Origin: Saposhnikovia divaricata
Lineage: Eukaryota > Streptophyta > Magnoliopsida > Apiales > Apiaceae
Assembly: GCA_036435485.1 (NCBI GenBank)
Contig: CM071596.1
Span: 141,559,501-141,623,500 of the forward strand
DNA length: 64,000 nt
Reading direction: 5' to 3'
Below are positions 45,698-57,679 of the stretch, piece after piece; positions within the stretch are counted from its first letter, which is position 1, and each line of letters opens with the position of its first letter. A program made the position numbers and the translations under genes. The notes beneath the pieces were generated by a model, which made no database searches, was not told the DNA's origin, and worked only from the letters and a program-made list of their open reading frames with translations.

Positions 45698-46216
45698 TTT
45701 GATCTGAAAAAAACCTAAGAAATCTTTGAAATTGATTAGTGATTTTGAGAACGCGAAAGTGTTTTTGCTTTAGAGAATGAAATTAGAGAAAGCAATTACA
45801 CGATTAAAGTGTCAAAATAATTATATTTCAAAAATCCTTTAGACCCATTATCCCACGTTGACACATAGGTTGACAGGTGTCAGTCCCTGAAAAATGCAAT
45901 CAAGATAAAAAATCAATACTGATCAGCTCCCTTTTCCTGATGTGATCTTCTCATCAGGATAATCACTAAATGAAGTTTCCAGAGACTAAATGAAGTTTCC
46001 ACATGGCATTTTCTTTTTCCTGTAAAAGAAATAACAAAATCAATTGGTTAAATTCGTTCAATATTTCTTGAAAATACAAGAAATACAGTCACCCATAATT
46101 ATGACTGAGTGCATTGATATCTCCTAAATGACTGTTCAGCTTCCCACGCTTTCTATAAAAGAAACCGACGTCTTATGCCATTCTCCAAAACCTTTTCATT
46201 CTTTTCTCTTTCCATC
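45698..46216. promoter_or_regulatory. Divergent intergenic region between aORF and antisense gene (CopD)
   Basis: For the plus strand a clear TATA box TATAAAAG is at 46154-46161; a start of transcription about 30 bases later would fall between the first ATG (46175) and the well-placed ATG at 46217. The ATCAGGAT-type motif occurs near 45936 and 45953, and a direct repeat ACTAAATGAAGTTTCC is at about 45966-45999. The arrangement parallels CopB 1549-2076. Confidence 0.55.
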
Positions 46217-46507
46217 ATGGCTTTCAACCCAAATCTTTATATGAACCTTAGCTTTTGGTTCATTACCACTGAGAAGTTCTTTACTCTTGATGATCAGGAG
46301 CAAGTGAACTATCTCTTAGAAGAGATGACTTTTCTCATCAAGTCAGATATGGTTGATCTTAACCCAGATGATTTCCACGAATCTCCTCTAAAACATCTAC
46401 CAGTTGAATACAATCCTCCTCTAATCTCTTCACACATTGAGGATGAAGAATTTGGTGAAGAGTCTGAGGTTGATCTTGATGGAGATGCTATTCATCTTCT
46501 TCAATAA
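46217..46507 (+). CDS. Small antisense-strand ORF in CopD, acidic protein of 96 residues
   Basis: Lies opposite to gag-pol. The ATG at 46217 (ATCATGGCT) is preferred over the in-frame ATG at 46175, which would sit at or upstream of the predicted transcription start. The 96-residue product begins MAFNPNLYMNLSFWF, has a helical middle (DDQEQVNYLLEEMTFLIK) and a very acidic C-terminus (EDEEFGEESEVDLDGD). No known domain. TATA box 55 bases upstream and an AATGAAAAT signal about 190 bases downstream make a compact gene. CopB has its counterpart at 2077-2334. A regulatory or antisense role against the element itself is possible but unproven. Confidence 0.62.
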   Translation: MAFNPNLYMNLSFWFITTEKFFTLDDQEQVNYLLEEMTFLIKSDMVDLNPDDFHESPLKHLPVEYNPPLISSHIEDEEFGEESEVDLDGDAIHLLQ

Positions 46508-46698
46508 GCATGAAGATGAGTCAGCTGCTTTCATTCAAGTCGCCCAGACAAGGAATCCAATCTTGAGATGCTCCTTATCCTGAAGTCGATCGTTGAGGAT
46601 TGAAGCAGCAACAACTTTAGACAAGAATAGAATTATCAGTAGTAGTTAGACAAAAAGAAGAATTGTATTTCATTTTCATGTATGTAATGCTTTTGATT

Positions 46699-46707
46699 AA
46701 TGAAAAT
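46699..46707 (+). terminator. Putative poly(A) signal of the CopD antisense gene
   Basis: AATGAAAAT following TGTATTTCATTTTCATGTATGTAATGC, the same arrangement as at 2524-2532 in CopB. Confidence 0.5.
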
Positions 46708-47100
46708 ACAAGTTTTCTTAATATCTACTTGTCTATCATTGTTTATTGACTTACATGAATAATGATTAAAATTATCAGTATGCATGTAATAAAACTTGCT
46801 AACATAGACTTAACAAAACTCAGAATTGAACCACTAAATAACATGAACTTCAGAATTTGAAACAGTAAGACACATAAATTTCACAATCCTGATACTAACG
46901 ATACAATCCTGATGTCAATACTGATGACGTCAGCATACTGATAGCAATCCTGATGTTTATTAACAAGTCTATCATACTGTAATTTATCAAAGTAAAGTGT
47001 TACAGCTTAAGCATTTAACAATCAAGTATAGATCCTGACAAAAATATCAAGTCTATAAGCTGAAACAACATACCTTGCTACTTGTGCAGATGTTAAAGAT
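46708..47100. other. Spacer between antisense gene and pol end in CopD
   Basis: No gene. It holds a cluster of ATCCTGAT motifs (about 46883-46962), the complement of the LTR motif ATCAGGAT. Confidence 0.6.
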
Positions 47101-50100
47101 CTAAAAATTTAACATTCCTAAATCACTAACCAATCTAATGAATGTAGCCTCATCAAGTAGTTTAGTTAGAATATCTGCAAGCTGTTTGTCAGTAGGAACA
47201 AAATGAAGTTCCACAGTACCATTTTCAATATGTTCTCTAATAAAATGATACCTGACATCAATGTGCTTAGTCCTTGAGTGTTGAACTGGATTTTCTGCAA
47301 TTTTGATAGCACTAGTATTATCACAAAACATAGGAATATTACTAAGTGTCATACCATAATCCATCAACTGATTTCTTATCCAAAGGAGTTGAGCACAACA
47401 ACTGCCTGCTGCAATGTATTCAGCTTCTGCAGTTGAGGTTGAAACTGATTGCTGCTTCTTGCTTGCCCAAGAAATCAATCTGTTTCCCAAGAATTGACAT
47501 GTACCTGTAGTGCTTTTCCTGTCTATTTTACACCCTGCATAATCAAAGTCTGAATAGCCAATTAGGGAGAAATCAGATTCTCTTGGATACCACAAACCAA
47601 GATTTGGAGTTCCCTTGAGATATCTAAAAATTCTCTTCACAGAAATTAAATGAGATTCCTTAGGATCACTTTGGAATCTAGCACATAAACAGGTAGAGAA
47701 CATTATATCTGGTCTACTTGCAGTTAGATATATCAGTGAACCTATCATGCCTCTATAGCTAGTGTTGTCAACACTCTTTCCCTTAGCATCAGAGTCTGGC
47801 TTAGTGGCTGTTGCCATGGGTGTCTTTGCAATTGTACAATTTTGAAAGTCAAACCTTTTTAAAAGATCTTTGATATACTTTGACTGATTAACGAAAATAC
47901 CAGTCTCAGTCTGTTTGACTTGCAAGCCTAAAAAGTAATTTAGTTCACCCATCATGCTCATCTGATACTTAGACTGCATAAGCTTGCTAAACTTAGCACA
48001 TAACTTTTCATTAGTAGAACCAAATATAATATCATCAACATAAACTTGAACTAAAAGCAAATCACCTTTTATCTTTCTAAAGAATAGAGTTTTGTCAGTT
48101 GTACCTCTTGTGAAGCCATTTTCAAGAAGAAATTTAGACAAAGTCTCATACCATGCTTTTGGTGTCTGCTTTAGTCCATAGAGTGCCTTGTCAAGTTTGT
48201 AGACATGATTTGGAAACTTTGGATCAACAAAACCAGGTGCTTGCCATTAATAAAAGCACTCTTTACATCCTTCTAGTATACCTTGAATTTTGAATGAGCT
48301 GCAAATGCAAGAAACATTCTGATTGCTTCCAATCTTGCTACAGGTGCAAAGGTTTCATCATAGTCAATTCCTTCTTCCTGAGAATAACCCTTGACCACCA
48401 GTCTTGCTTTGTTTCTTACAATCATACCAGATTCATCTAGCTTGTTTCTGAAAACCCATTTAGCACCAACAATAGATCTATCTTTAGGTCTAGGTACCAG
48501 TTTCCACACTTTGTTCCTCTCAAACTCATTCAATTCTTCAATGCATTGCTATTACCCAATCAAGATCCTGTAAGGCTTCTTCAACCTTCTTAGGTTCATT
48601 CTTTGAGAGAAAACAACTGTACAAGCATTCATTTTGAATTGATCTTCTAGTTCGAACACCACTATTTGGATCACCAATAATCAAATCTTCAGTATGATCC
48701 CTTGTCCATTTTCTAACAGGTGGTAGATTGTTCCTGCTAGACTCTCCCCCTAAGTTAGTGGTATTTCTTGTAGAAGAGTGCTCATTTCCTTCAAAAGCCC
48801 CCCTTGATCAGTAGAATCAGTGGATTCAATACTGCTGCTAGTTTTTGATCTTCCTTCATTAGACTCTGAAGGATCAGTTCCTGATGAAGTAGACTCTGAA
48901 AGACTAGTCTGATCCTGACCAGTACTGTGTTCTCCTTGATTGAATTGCTCCCCCTCAACAGTAGCATTCCTTTGAGAAGAAATAGAGATTTCCTCTGGAG
49001 AACCTTCATCATCACTGGAGAAAATCTCAGAATACTTAAGATTTTCAAATTCCAGATTGTCATGGCTTTCATCAGTTTGCAAAATTCCAAACTTCTTATC
49101 ATCAAATGCAACATGAATTGATTCCATAACAATGTGAGTTCTAAGATTGTATACTTTGAAGGCCTTTGATGGTGAATATCCTAGAAAGATTGCTTCATCG
49201 GATTTGGCTTCAAATTACCCAAGTTGTTCTGGATGAACTTTCAGGATATAGCATTTGCATCCAAAGATGTGAAAGTATTTCACACTTGGTTTCTTTCCTT
49301 TGATCATCTCATAGGGAGTCTTACCATGAGCATTTACCAAGGTACAGTTTTGAGTGAAACATGCAGTGTTGATAGCTTCTGCCCAGAAATAGGTTGGAAG
49401 CTTTGCATCTGCAAAGCATGGTTCTTGCTGCCTCTATGAGAGTTCTGTTCTTTCTTTCTACTACACCATTCTGCTGAGGTGTTCCAGGTGCACAAAACTG
49501 TTGAGTAATTCCATTGTCTGCACAATACTCCTCCATTGTAGAATTCTTAAATTCTGTACCATTGTCACTTCTGAGCACATTGACCTTGTACTCAGAGCTA
49601 TTTTGAATATTCTTGACAAGTTCAATGATTTGCTGAGGAGCTTCATCCTTTTTGTGTAGAAAGAATACCCATGTGAACCTTGTGTAATCATCCACTATAA
49701 CTAGAGCATATCTTTTCTTGTTGATAGACATAATGTTTACTGGACCAAATAAATCAAGATGCAGCATGTGAAATGGTTCAGTAATTGATTTTTCTGCCTT
49801 GCTCTTGAAAGTGGTTCTTCTTTGTTTACCAAGCTGAGAATCATCACAAAGTCCATCTTGCACATAGTTTGCCTGAGGTAGGCCTCTCACGAGATGATGC
49901 TTAACAAGTTGATTAAGCTTCTTGAAGTTGAGATGTGAGAGCTTCTTGTGCCAGTTCCAGCTTTCATCATTTGATGCCTTGCTGTAAAGACATTTGACAG
50001 TTCCTTTAGATGTGTCACTCAAGCTGGCTTCATATATGTTACCATGTCTCTGACCAGTCAAAACAATGTCTCCATTCTTCATATTCAAGATTTTGCATCC

Positions 50101-50379
50101 TTTACAGTCAAAGATTGATTGGTAACCCTTATCACCCAGTTGACTTATGCTTAAAAGTGTGTGTTTCAAGCCTTCAACCAGTGCTACATTTTCTATGATG
50201 ACATTCCCCAAAATAATTGAGCCATATCCCAGAGTTTCTCCTTTGTTGCCATCTCCAAAGGATATTACTGGGCCAGCTTTCCTCTCAAACTTTGTAAGCA
50301 GGGACTTCTTTCCAGTCATATGTCCAGAGCATCCACTGTCCAAGATAATTGAATGCTTCTTTCCAGTGCCCTTAACAGA
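47101..50379 (-). pseudogene. pol: Copia pol of CopD, several stops, frameshifts and a small RT deletion
   Basis: Protease ILDSGCSGHMTG near 50340. Integrase has WHKKLSHLN, but the second zinc Cys of CxxC is Ser (CDDSQ), then LHLDLFGP, VLRSDNGTEF and QQNGVVERKNR. One extra base near 49415 shifts the frame in integrase. A TAA near 49217 interrupts the next block (FEAKSDEAIF). In RT, ARLVVKGYSQEEGIDYDETF is present, a stop near 48275 precedes KDVKSAFINGK, and about a dozen residues are deleted before PGFVDP with a frameshift near 48238. From 48141 the rest is open: YVDDIIFGS, YSDFDYAGC, TAEAEYIAAG, CDNTSA, ending at 47101. Relatives are CopB pol and other SIRE elements. Confidence 0.88.
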
Positions 50380-51582
50380 AGATGAAGAAGTTTTCTTTGG
50401 AGATCCAGGCTTGTCTGAAGCACTTGCCATCAATGCAATGTTGTCATAATCCAATTCATCTTCAGAATCACTGGAGTCTGCCCAATCCTTCTGTGTGACC
50501 ATGAGTGCATTACCTTTCCCTGAATTCCTAGGCTTCTTGCACTCACTAGCAAAGTGTCCAAGCTCACTGCAGTTAAAGCACTTGATCTTGGCTTTATCAA
50601 GCTTGATAATTGTACTTTTGCCTTTGTCACTCTTCTTCTCCTCTTTCTTCTGAAAAGAGCCTTTGCTAAATCTTCTCCTGTTGAATCTTCCTTTCTTGAA
50701 AGCTTTAGCAAACATAGCAAAGAGTTCTTGAATCTCTGATTCAGAATCATTATCTTCAGAGTCTATATCTGTAGTCTCTGACTCAGAACTTTCTTTGCTC
50801 TTCTTCTTCCTCAAGTCTCTTTCAGTAGATTCAGACTTTTCTTCTGGAAGCTTCTTTGATTCAGATTGAGCAATGAGTGCAACAGTTTTCATCTTTCCTT
50901 CACTCCTGCTCCTTTTCTACTGCCTGTCAAGTTCATAAGCTCTTAATTTTCCATAAACTGCTTCTAATGATATTTCATCCAGATCATTAGCTTCCTCAAT
51001 TGTAGATATCTTCTCATAGTAGAAATTAGGAAGAGCTTTCATGAACTTAGTATTCATATCCTCCAAGTCATAATATTTACCATGCATGGCCATCTCATTG
51101 ATGAGTTTAGTAAACCTGTCAAAGGTGTCAGTAAGTGACACACTAGACTTGGATTCAAAGTACTCATACTGTTGTATGAGAAGTGTCCTCATATTCTTCC
51201 TGACAGGTTTTGTTCCTTCACAGTGAACCTTTAGATTGTCCCATATCTCCTTAGCAGTTTTACAAGAGAGAACATAGTTAGTGAGAACAGAATCAAGACT
51301 GTTGAATAGTATGTTTCTCACTTTAGCATCCTTAAGAACGTTCTCCTTTTCCTTATCTGTCCATTCAGATTTAGGCTTCTCTGCTGTATGTTCTGGAACA
51401 ACTTTTCCTTCGACAGTTGCTTGAGGAACAAGCCTTGTTGGAACAAAAGGCCCATCTCTGATTCTGTCAAGATAATCAGGATCTGTTGCTTCCAGGTGAT
51501 GCAACATCTTCACTTCCCATAGAGTATATTCGTTTCTCTTGAGCATAGGGATCTTAGTATTACCATCCTTGTAACCAGACAT
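50380..51582 (-). pseudogene. gag: Copia gag of CopD with zinc knuckle, one stop codon
   Basis: Starts MSGYKDGNTKIPMLKRNEY at 51582. The UBN2-type gag core covers about 90-215 (AKEIWDNLKVHCEGT, FDRFTKLINEMA). A TAG at 50919-50917 after YELDRQ breaks the frame, which goes on in register. A CCHC knuckle CFNCSELGHFASEC is at about 50580-50539, followed by an acidic stretch and then protease. Unlike CopB there is a single knuckle and no long coiled coil, so this gag is shorter and of another family. Confidence 0.87.
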
Positions 51583-51618
51583 GATTGCAGATCTTTATGA
51601 TTATTCGAAATCAACCTG

Positions 51619-51630
51619 CTCTTATACCAA
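51619..51630 (-). other. Primer-binding site of CopD
   Basis: Minus strand TGGTATAAGAGC, two bases from the LTR, one mismatch from the initiator Met-tRNA match. Confidence 0.82.
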
Positions 51631-51632
51631 TT

Positions 51633-52360
51633 GTTAACTCGAATAACTTGTAGAAGGGGGGTTGAATACAAGTTATATAATCGTGTCTGATTTTTGCTTG
51701 ATTAGATGAACAAGAACAACGAATGAATCAAACTTTGTTTGTTTTAAAATAAATCAAATACAAACTCTACCAAAGGTGTGTAATACCTTTAGCAGCTGCT
51801 GACAATACAAATCTCTCTCTCTATTTGTTTCGAACTCTCGAATAGAAACCTTATACAGAGCTTCACACGATATGCACTCTATATTTCTCAATTCCGCTCT
51901 TTTTACAATAATATAGAGAGAGTATTTATAATGTTATCTATCAACTAATAACAGACTTATAATCTATCTATGACAATGTTCTGCCGTCCAGTTGATAGTT
52001 TCCATCAATAGAGAATTCGTTTCCTTCATGATATCTTCTTCCTTGTTTTTCAAAACAACGATCCTGTTTTATAGCACTTGCCAGTTTCTGTAGCATCCAT
52101 AATGACATCATCAGTAACATGACCGATATCAGGATTTCCAATTGCATCAGGATCTGATCATCCCATCAGTATTTGATCAGGATCTGCTCTTAGTTCCTGA
52201 AATATAGTCTCTGACGCACTGTTCCTGACTAAACTCTACAGATTACTGTCTAACACATATATCCTATAGAAAGTGCTAAATCCTTTATAAGATCAGGATA
52301 TACAAGAAGTATTAGCAAAATTCTATTCTCAACATCACAACTTATGAATTATTCCTAACA
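51633..52360 (-). repeat. 5' LTR of CopD
   Basis: 728 bp, bounded by TGTTAGGAAT (minus, 52360) and GAGTTAACA (51633). Nearly identical to 41444-42192 apart from the 20-base block and scattered changes. Confidence 0.93.
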
Positions 52361-55300
52361 CTTTAATCTTCGCAATCTCGATCCATTCAAAGAAGTGGAA
52401 AGATTTATTGAGAGATCATTATGATCATTGAACATTTGTTATATTGCATAGTTAGTACAGAAGGGGGCCAGCCTTTAGTACTTGACAAGAAATTAAACAA
52501 GTTACGGTATTCCACTTAGACTTCTATCACACAGACAGATAGTCACGTAGCAGTACCTCCCCTCCTTAAAGGGTTGTTCTTCTCAATTCAAAAAGAAGAT
52601 GAAAAAGAGAGAAGAAAAGAAAAGAATTTCAAAGAATTATAGAAAGTTTTCCTGATTGCAAAATATCATACTTAGAATTTACCTCTGAACTATAGAGGTT
52701 CATTAGAGAAGAAAAATAATAGTATTCGTATCAAATACTACTCTATCATAATCTCACGTGTCAACATATCCTCGCTGCTCTGTCCATCATTCTATGGACC
52801 TATACTCTTGTTTAATCTTAGCAATACTCACTTTTGGAAAATCCTTCAACCTCTCAAGTTAAATCTTGGATTTCTCTCTTGACATCATTGGTACTGTCCA
52901 TGCCATGCTACTAGCTTTTTCATATTCACAATACTAACATTATCAGGTTATCATCCCGAGAGCTCGTTAGAAAATCCATTGATTAATCCATTCATAACAT
53001 TCCTTGCTTCACATCCCATAATTATTTCCCAATCTTTTCTTTATCAATCACATCCTTCTGATTATCTGATTCTTATTCACTTCTGTTATTTATCTCCACT
53101 GTTATCTCATTATTGGGGCACCCTTTGCATCTGGTACCTCCTTATTGGTATACCATCACATGTGCTCAATAAGCATCACATTTTTGGGGTCAAACTTTCC
53201 TTTGTTTAACCATCTAAATTCTCACTTTCTTGATCCATGCGTCTCCTTATTACTCAATCAATCTATTCCAAATTTCCCCGAATTCTCCCAACTTTAAGGG
53301 GGTTAATCCATATGTTATTTATGCGTTCAATTTCAGATTTCTGTTGTATCCAATAACTTGCCATGTCAATTTCATACTTTTTTTACTTCATTGCTGGGGT
53401 TTTTCAGGAGTCCGCTTATCTAACTCCCTTATTGGTCCCCAACTCTATTTCTATTTCTATCAGCCACTTGGCTTCCATTTCCACTATAGCATTATCATTT
53501 ATTTCGAGCATCACGTCATTTCAAAAATAAACCATCTGAAATAAACCATGACGATTTCTCTAACTTAGATCCAATACAATCTATTTCTGTTTTCCATTCC
53601 GACTTCTACACAATCGTTACCACTTAATTTCTCAAACGAACTACCACTACATTAATGTAGTCCATTGTTGAATCACCATCGCTTGTCGTTTATGTAGCCC
53701 TTTAATAGCTAATCCTACGGGTTCCATAATTGCCAGATCAAAATCCTCTAGGAAGAGAAAATAATCACTACTCCTTATCCATAAGGGATACTTCCTGAAT
53801 TTGAAATAGATATTGCATGAAGCAGATAAAATTGCAGAAGAGCTTCAGGCATCGCGGTTATGACAGGTTAATAAAATTATTAATCCTATATCTTCATTAG
53901 AAGGCTGGAAGCCTAACAGTTCACTTAATCAATTTCGTATCATGGTCCTGGTTTACCTTAAAGTAGGACCTCCTAATATGCCTAAGAAGATATCAGGAAT
54001 CGAATGACTATTAAACTATTTTTATGGTTGATTCTTGCATAATCACCAGAAGGAATGTAAATCCTCCACCACAATATGTCCTTCGAGTCCTTCTCAATAT
54101 CATTCTGTTTCTTTGGTACGATCATCTAAAATTACTCCTATATACTTAAAGTGTCGGCCACCTCATTGGCCTTTCCTGATAATAGTAGTCTCTTGCAATC
54201 AATGTTGTCTGGGTCTATTCCAACTTAATTTTTTTTTCTATCTCATTGTCATCCTTGTTGGGTGAAAGCATTCTTTTTTAACTTTGCTGAAAGAGAGAAA
54301 TTATAGATCAGTCTTTTTCCATAAGTCATTGCTTCCACCTTCCCTTGTGAACTTTATCACAGTTATTCCCAATCATACCTAGGATATTTCTTCTCTTAGT
54401 TCTTTCTAGTTTTAGGATAATGTCAACCTTTATTGGTTCAATCCATAACCCTTCATGGTTTCACACATGCCTTATCTGGCATTATCATTATTATGTCATA
54501 CATTTCCTACCAAACTTTCTGTTTGAAACTCAGAATATTACCTTTTTCCCTTGTAAGGTTTCTTAGGTCATCCTTATCATTCCTCCTGTCTTTTCTGGGT
54601 ACAGGCTATATCAAACATCATTAATCAATCCTATACAGTTCTGTCTATGTACTTTCCGAAACTTCCTTCAATAATTTATTAAAGGTTGTTGTTGCCTTAG
54701 TCAATCCAACTTATGTCATTCAAATTCATAATGCTTTTATTAAGGTAATGCCATCCTTTGTGCATTCCCAGGGTTCATCCTAATATATATATATTCTATC
54801 CTCAGTTCAATTTTCAAGATATACTTACATCCTTTAATTGACAATCAAGTCCTATATTCCTTAATAAGGGTCTCTTTTCAATCATTCACATCTTGATAAT
54901 CTATAGGTAGCTTCATGCTAACCTTCTCTTTCAAATGGATGTCAGTCTACATGGCCTTCAAAAGACAACATATATTTGGTAATGGCAACAAGGATGTTCT
55001 GGGAGATATTGGTCGAGTTCAACGTGAATCTCTTATTACACATTGATTCTATCAAAGGTATTAGCTTCATACAAAATTTCTATATCATACTGAGCAATCT
55101 TTGACCATTTCTATACACTTATATTGATCATCTGTCTCAGTCGTAAGATATCCATTGTATTTATAATATCCCCACATCATGTGTCCAAATCACCATACTT
55201 CTATTTTTACTCAGAATCTGATTAATCATATACACATGAATTACTTCACTTTATATTCAAAAGTTCTCACGGTCGGCGCTTGGTTACAAGCAAACCCGCT

Positions 55301-57679
55301 TTTTCCTGATATTGATGGTTTAATCACTTAATAATCCTTTGTGACATGGTCCCAACTGGCCATACTAAAATCCGTGAGTTCAGGGGTTAGCTAATAGCAT
55401 TACTTTTCTAGCAATTGCCGGCATGGTGCATCCTTTATCTATAGTTAATATAATATATCTAGGATAGGTTACGCTTATCGCTATACTCTTTCTCACGTAC
55501 TATTAAACTTCTTCTTTTTGTATTGGTGCACTGCTTTCCTTCATACATTAAATCTTAGGTACCAGGTAGCATAGTCCCTCAACTCGAGCACCGTCCTACT
55601 TCGTTCATCCAAATCCCCTGATACTTTTCCTAATCCTTTCAAAATTTTACTCCATATAAGTCTCAATCGACTTTTCGGTACCGTTTCCGGTCACCTTTCC
55701 TCTCAACTTCTCTTATCAATCCACGTGCCGCATAACAGCCTTTTCATTTAAGTTAGTCCCGGAATTTCTCATTCCATTTTGGTCCTTAACTACCTTACCC
55801 ACTCCACAAGGTTCGCTCCAGTTTCCACTCTCTTTGGTGGCGTTCTATGATCATCAGAAAGACAAGGTTTGTCAAATTTTATTGAATTTCTTTCCAGAAT
55901 CAGGGAAATTTTTGGTCAATCTATTCATCCACTAGTAACACTAAGATGATTAATTCCGGAACCTGAAGAATAGTTCTAAGAACATCCAAGCAGGTAGAAT
56001 CGTAAGTAGTTATAATAACTGAATGATTGACATAACGTTGGAAGCTTAATCACTAGAAAGGAACCAGTATATACATCCATAGAAGAAAATCAAAAGTTCC
56101 AAACTGAAACATGCCCCGTCTTCCTGATACATCATAATATACCACCTAAACATGTATGAGATGCATCATAATATATCACACAGTCTTCCTTTTTCCATTA
56201 GGCAACACCGTTGCTGGTCATTACCAATTTCATCTTTAGCTCCAGGGAGATTTTCTCACATTTTTCTTGTCCATTCAAACTTTTTAATCTTACAAATAAG
56301 TCGAGTTATGGGACTGCAATCTTTGTAAAGTCCTGAACAGATTTTTGCTAGTACTTTTTGAATCTTATGAAATTTCTCACCTTTGCTGGTGTGGTTGGCC
56401 TTCCTTTATTGAAACTACTCTTATCTCGACGGAGTCAACTAACACTACTCACTATTGCTGGCATGTCTTAATAATTAAACTTCATTTTGCCAGAATTCCT
56501 ATTTCGAGGTCTTGGCAAACACTTGCTCCTCCAGGTTTCATCTAAAAACATCCTCAAGTACATCTTCACCACTGATCGCCTTACTTGATCCATTTATGAT
56601 TCAGTTTCGGAATAAACTTAAGGTAACTACTATAATCCATTCAAGGAAAAGAAAGAATTTAATATTCCTCTAAATCACATGTAACTAATGTTTCTGGTTC
56701 ATCATTTCACTGAGTGAAACTAAACTTATACTTGGTTCCTGACAATAGTCTTATTACTAGTTTATCATAGACTCACTGGTCTTTTCCTCTTGTAGGTTCT
56801 GAGATCATCGTCTCGCTTACTACTTCCTTATATACTTTATCCAATCATGCCATCACTTTCCAATGTCTTTATTTTCTAAGATGATCCATTCATAAAATAA
56901 ACATTTCCCTGAATCAAACCACCTCATCAATCTCAATTTGACTTTATAAATTATAACCTCAGAAATCTGCCTTCTCATGGCGAATTACCAATAACAATAT
57001 TCACTATATTCCATTCATCAAATGTTATGGCACTTACTGCCTCTATCTCGACTACTCCTGGAGACTCTGCTCCCCGTCCTATATCGATGTCTTTGATAAT
57101 CATGCTTCATTCTACTCTTTTCTCATTAATTTGAAAGTCTCTAAGGATTCTTATATTCTCCCATATAGGATCTCAAGTAATTCATCCAATCCATCTTACT
57201 TGCTGGTATCACATCTGGCAGTCCGGCTACGAATCCAATATGCATCTTTAGTTCTTTTAAAAATATCTTAGATCTTTATGCTCAATTCTCTGAGCACTAT
57301 ACCTTAACTCTTACAGTCTCTCTAGCTGCATCCCTCATTTCCTCAAGGGTAAACTCCTTATTCTTAATAGGATTCTTCTCCTCAGCTGGGACCTCTGTAG
57401 GGTATTCCATCGAATCTACCATCCGATCGTCAGCATATAATAAAGCAACATTGTGCTGCTGCTCGTGCGCCTCAAGGACTATCGCCTTACTAGTCGGTAT
57501 GAGAATGAGCTAAGTTACTATCATGATACTTAAGAGTTCCCATAAGGGTTTTATATGTCGGTACTACATTAAGTAGTCGGACTATGAACTTGGCAAGAGT
57601 TCTTATTATCTTAGTGAATTTATTGTTTTAACGTCGCATCATCTCCGGGGTTTATAACGTAATGCTCTGGTACCATTTC
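52361..57679 (-). pseudogene. Decayed interior of GypL (gag-pol remains)
   Basis: No long frame survives in about 5.3 kb. A minus-strand piece near 54140-54190 reads KANEVADTL, the end of gypsy RNase H, at the right distance from the primer site. Near 57290-57480 a short frame (MVDSMEYPTEVPAEEKN) could belong to a leader ORF or gag. Plus-strand ORFs here (for example 52979-53209 and 54035-54265) have no recognisable content. A short purine tract near 52556 resembles a polypurine tract but is not supported by an LTR. Confidence 0.6.
57664..57675 (-). other. Primer-binding site of GypL
   Basis: Minus strand TGGTACCAGAGC, close to the initiator Met-tRNA match, followed within a few bases by the LTR end. 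Confidence 0.78.

Larger units (their letters stand above)
41444..52360 (-). mobile_element. CopD: complete SIRE-like Ty1/copia element with extra ORFs
   Basis: LTRs 41444-42192 and 51633-52360 have TG...CA ends and lie between perfect CTTTA duplications (41439-41443 and 52361-52365). The polypurine tract (minus AGGGGGAGAT, 42193-42202) and primer site (51619-51630) are in place. On the minus strand gag (51582), pol (to 47101) and a 948-codon aORF (45697-42851) follow each other. A small plus-strand gene (46217-46507) lies between pol and aORF. Total 10.9 kb. Its proteins are clearly different from those of CopB, so it is another family with the same plan. It sits inside decayed GypL DNA. Confidence 0.93.

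Noticed and set aside
52540..52570. Second polypurine-like tract (complement of CTCCCCTCCTTAAAGGG) suggesting another gypsy LTR boundary
   Set aside because: There is no matching LTR copy, and the distance from the RNase H remnant to 11806 fits a single GypL interior once the CACTA element and CopD are removed.
53000..54700. Plus-strand ORFs of 60-104 codons taken as small genes
   Set aside because: AT-rich, without recognisable content, and inside the decayed GypL interior.
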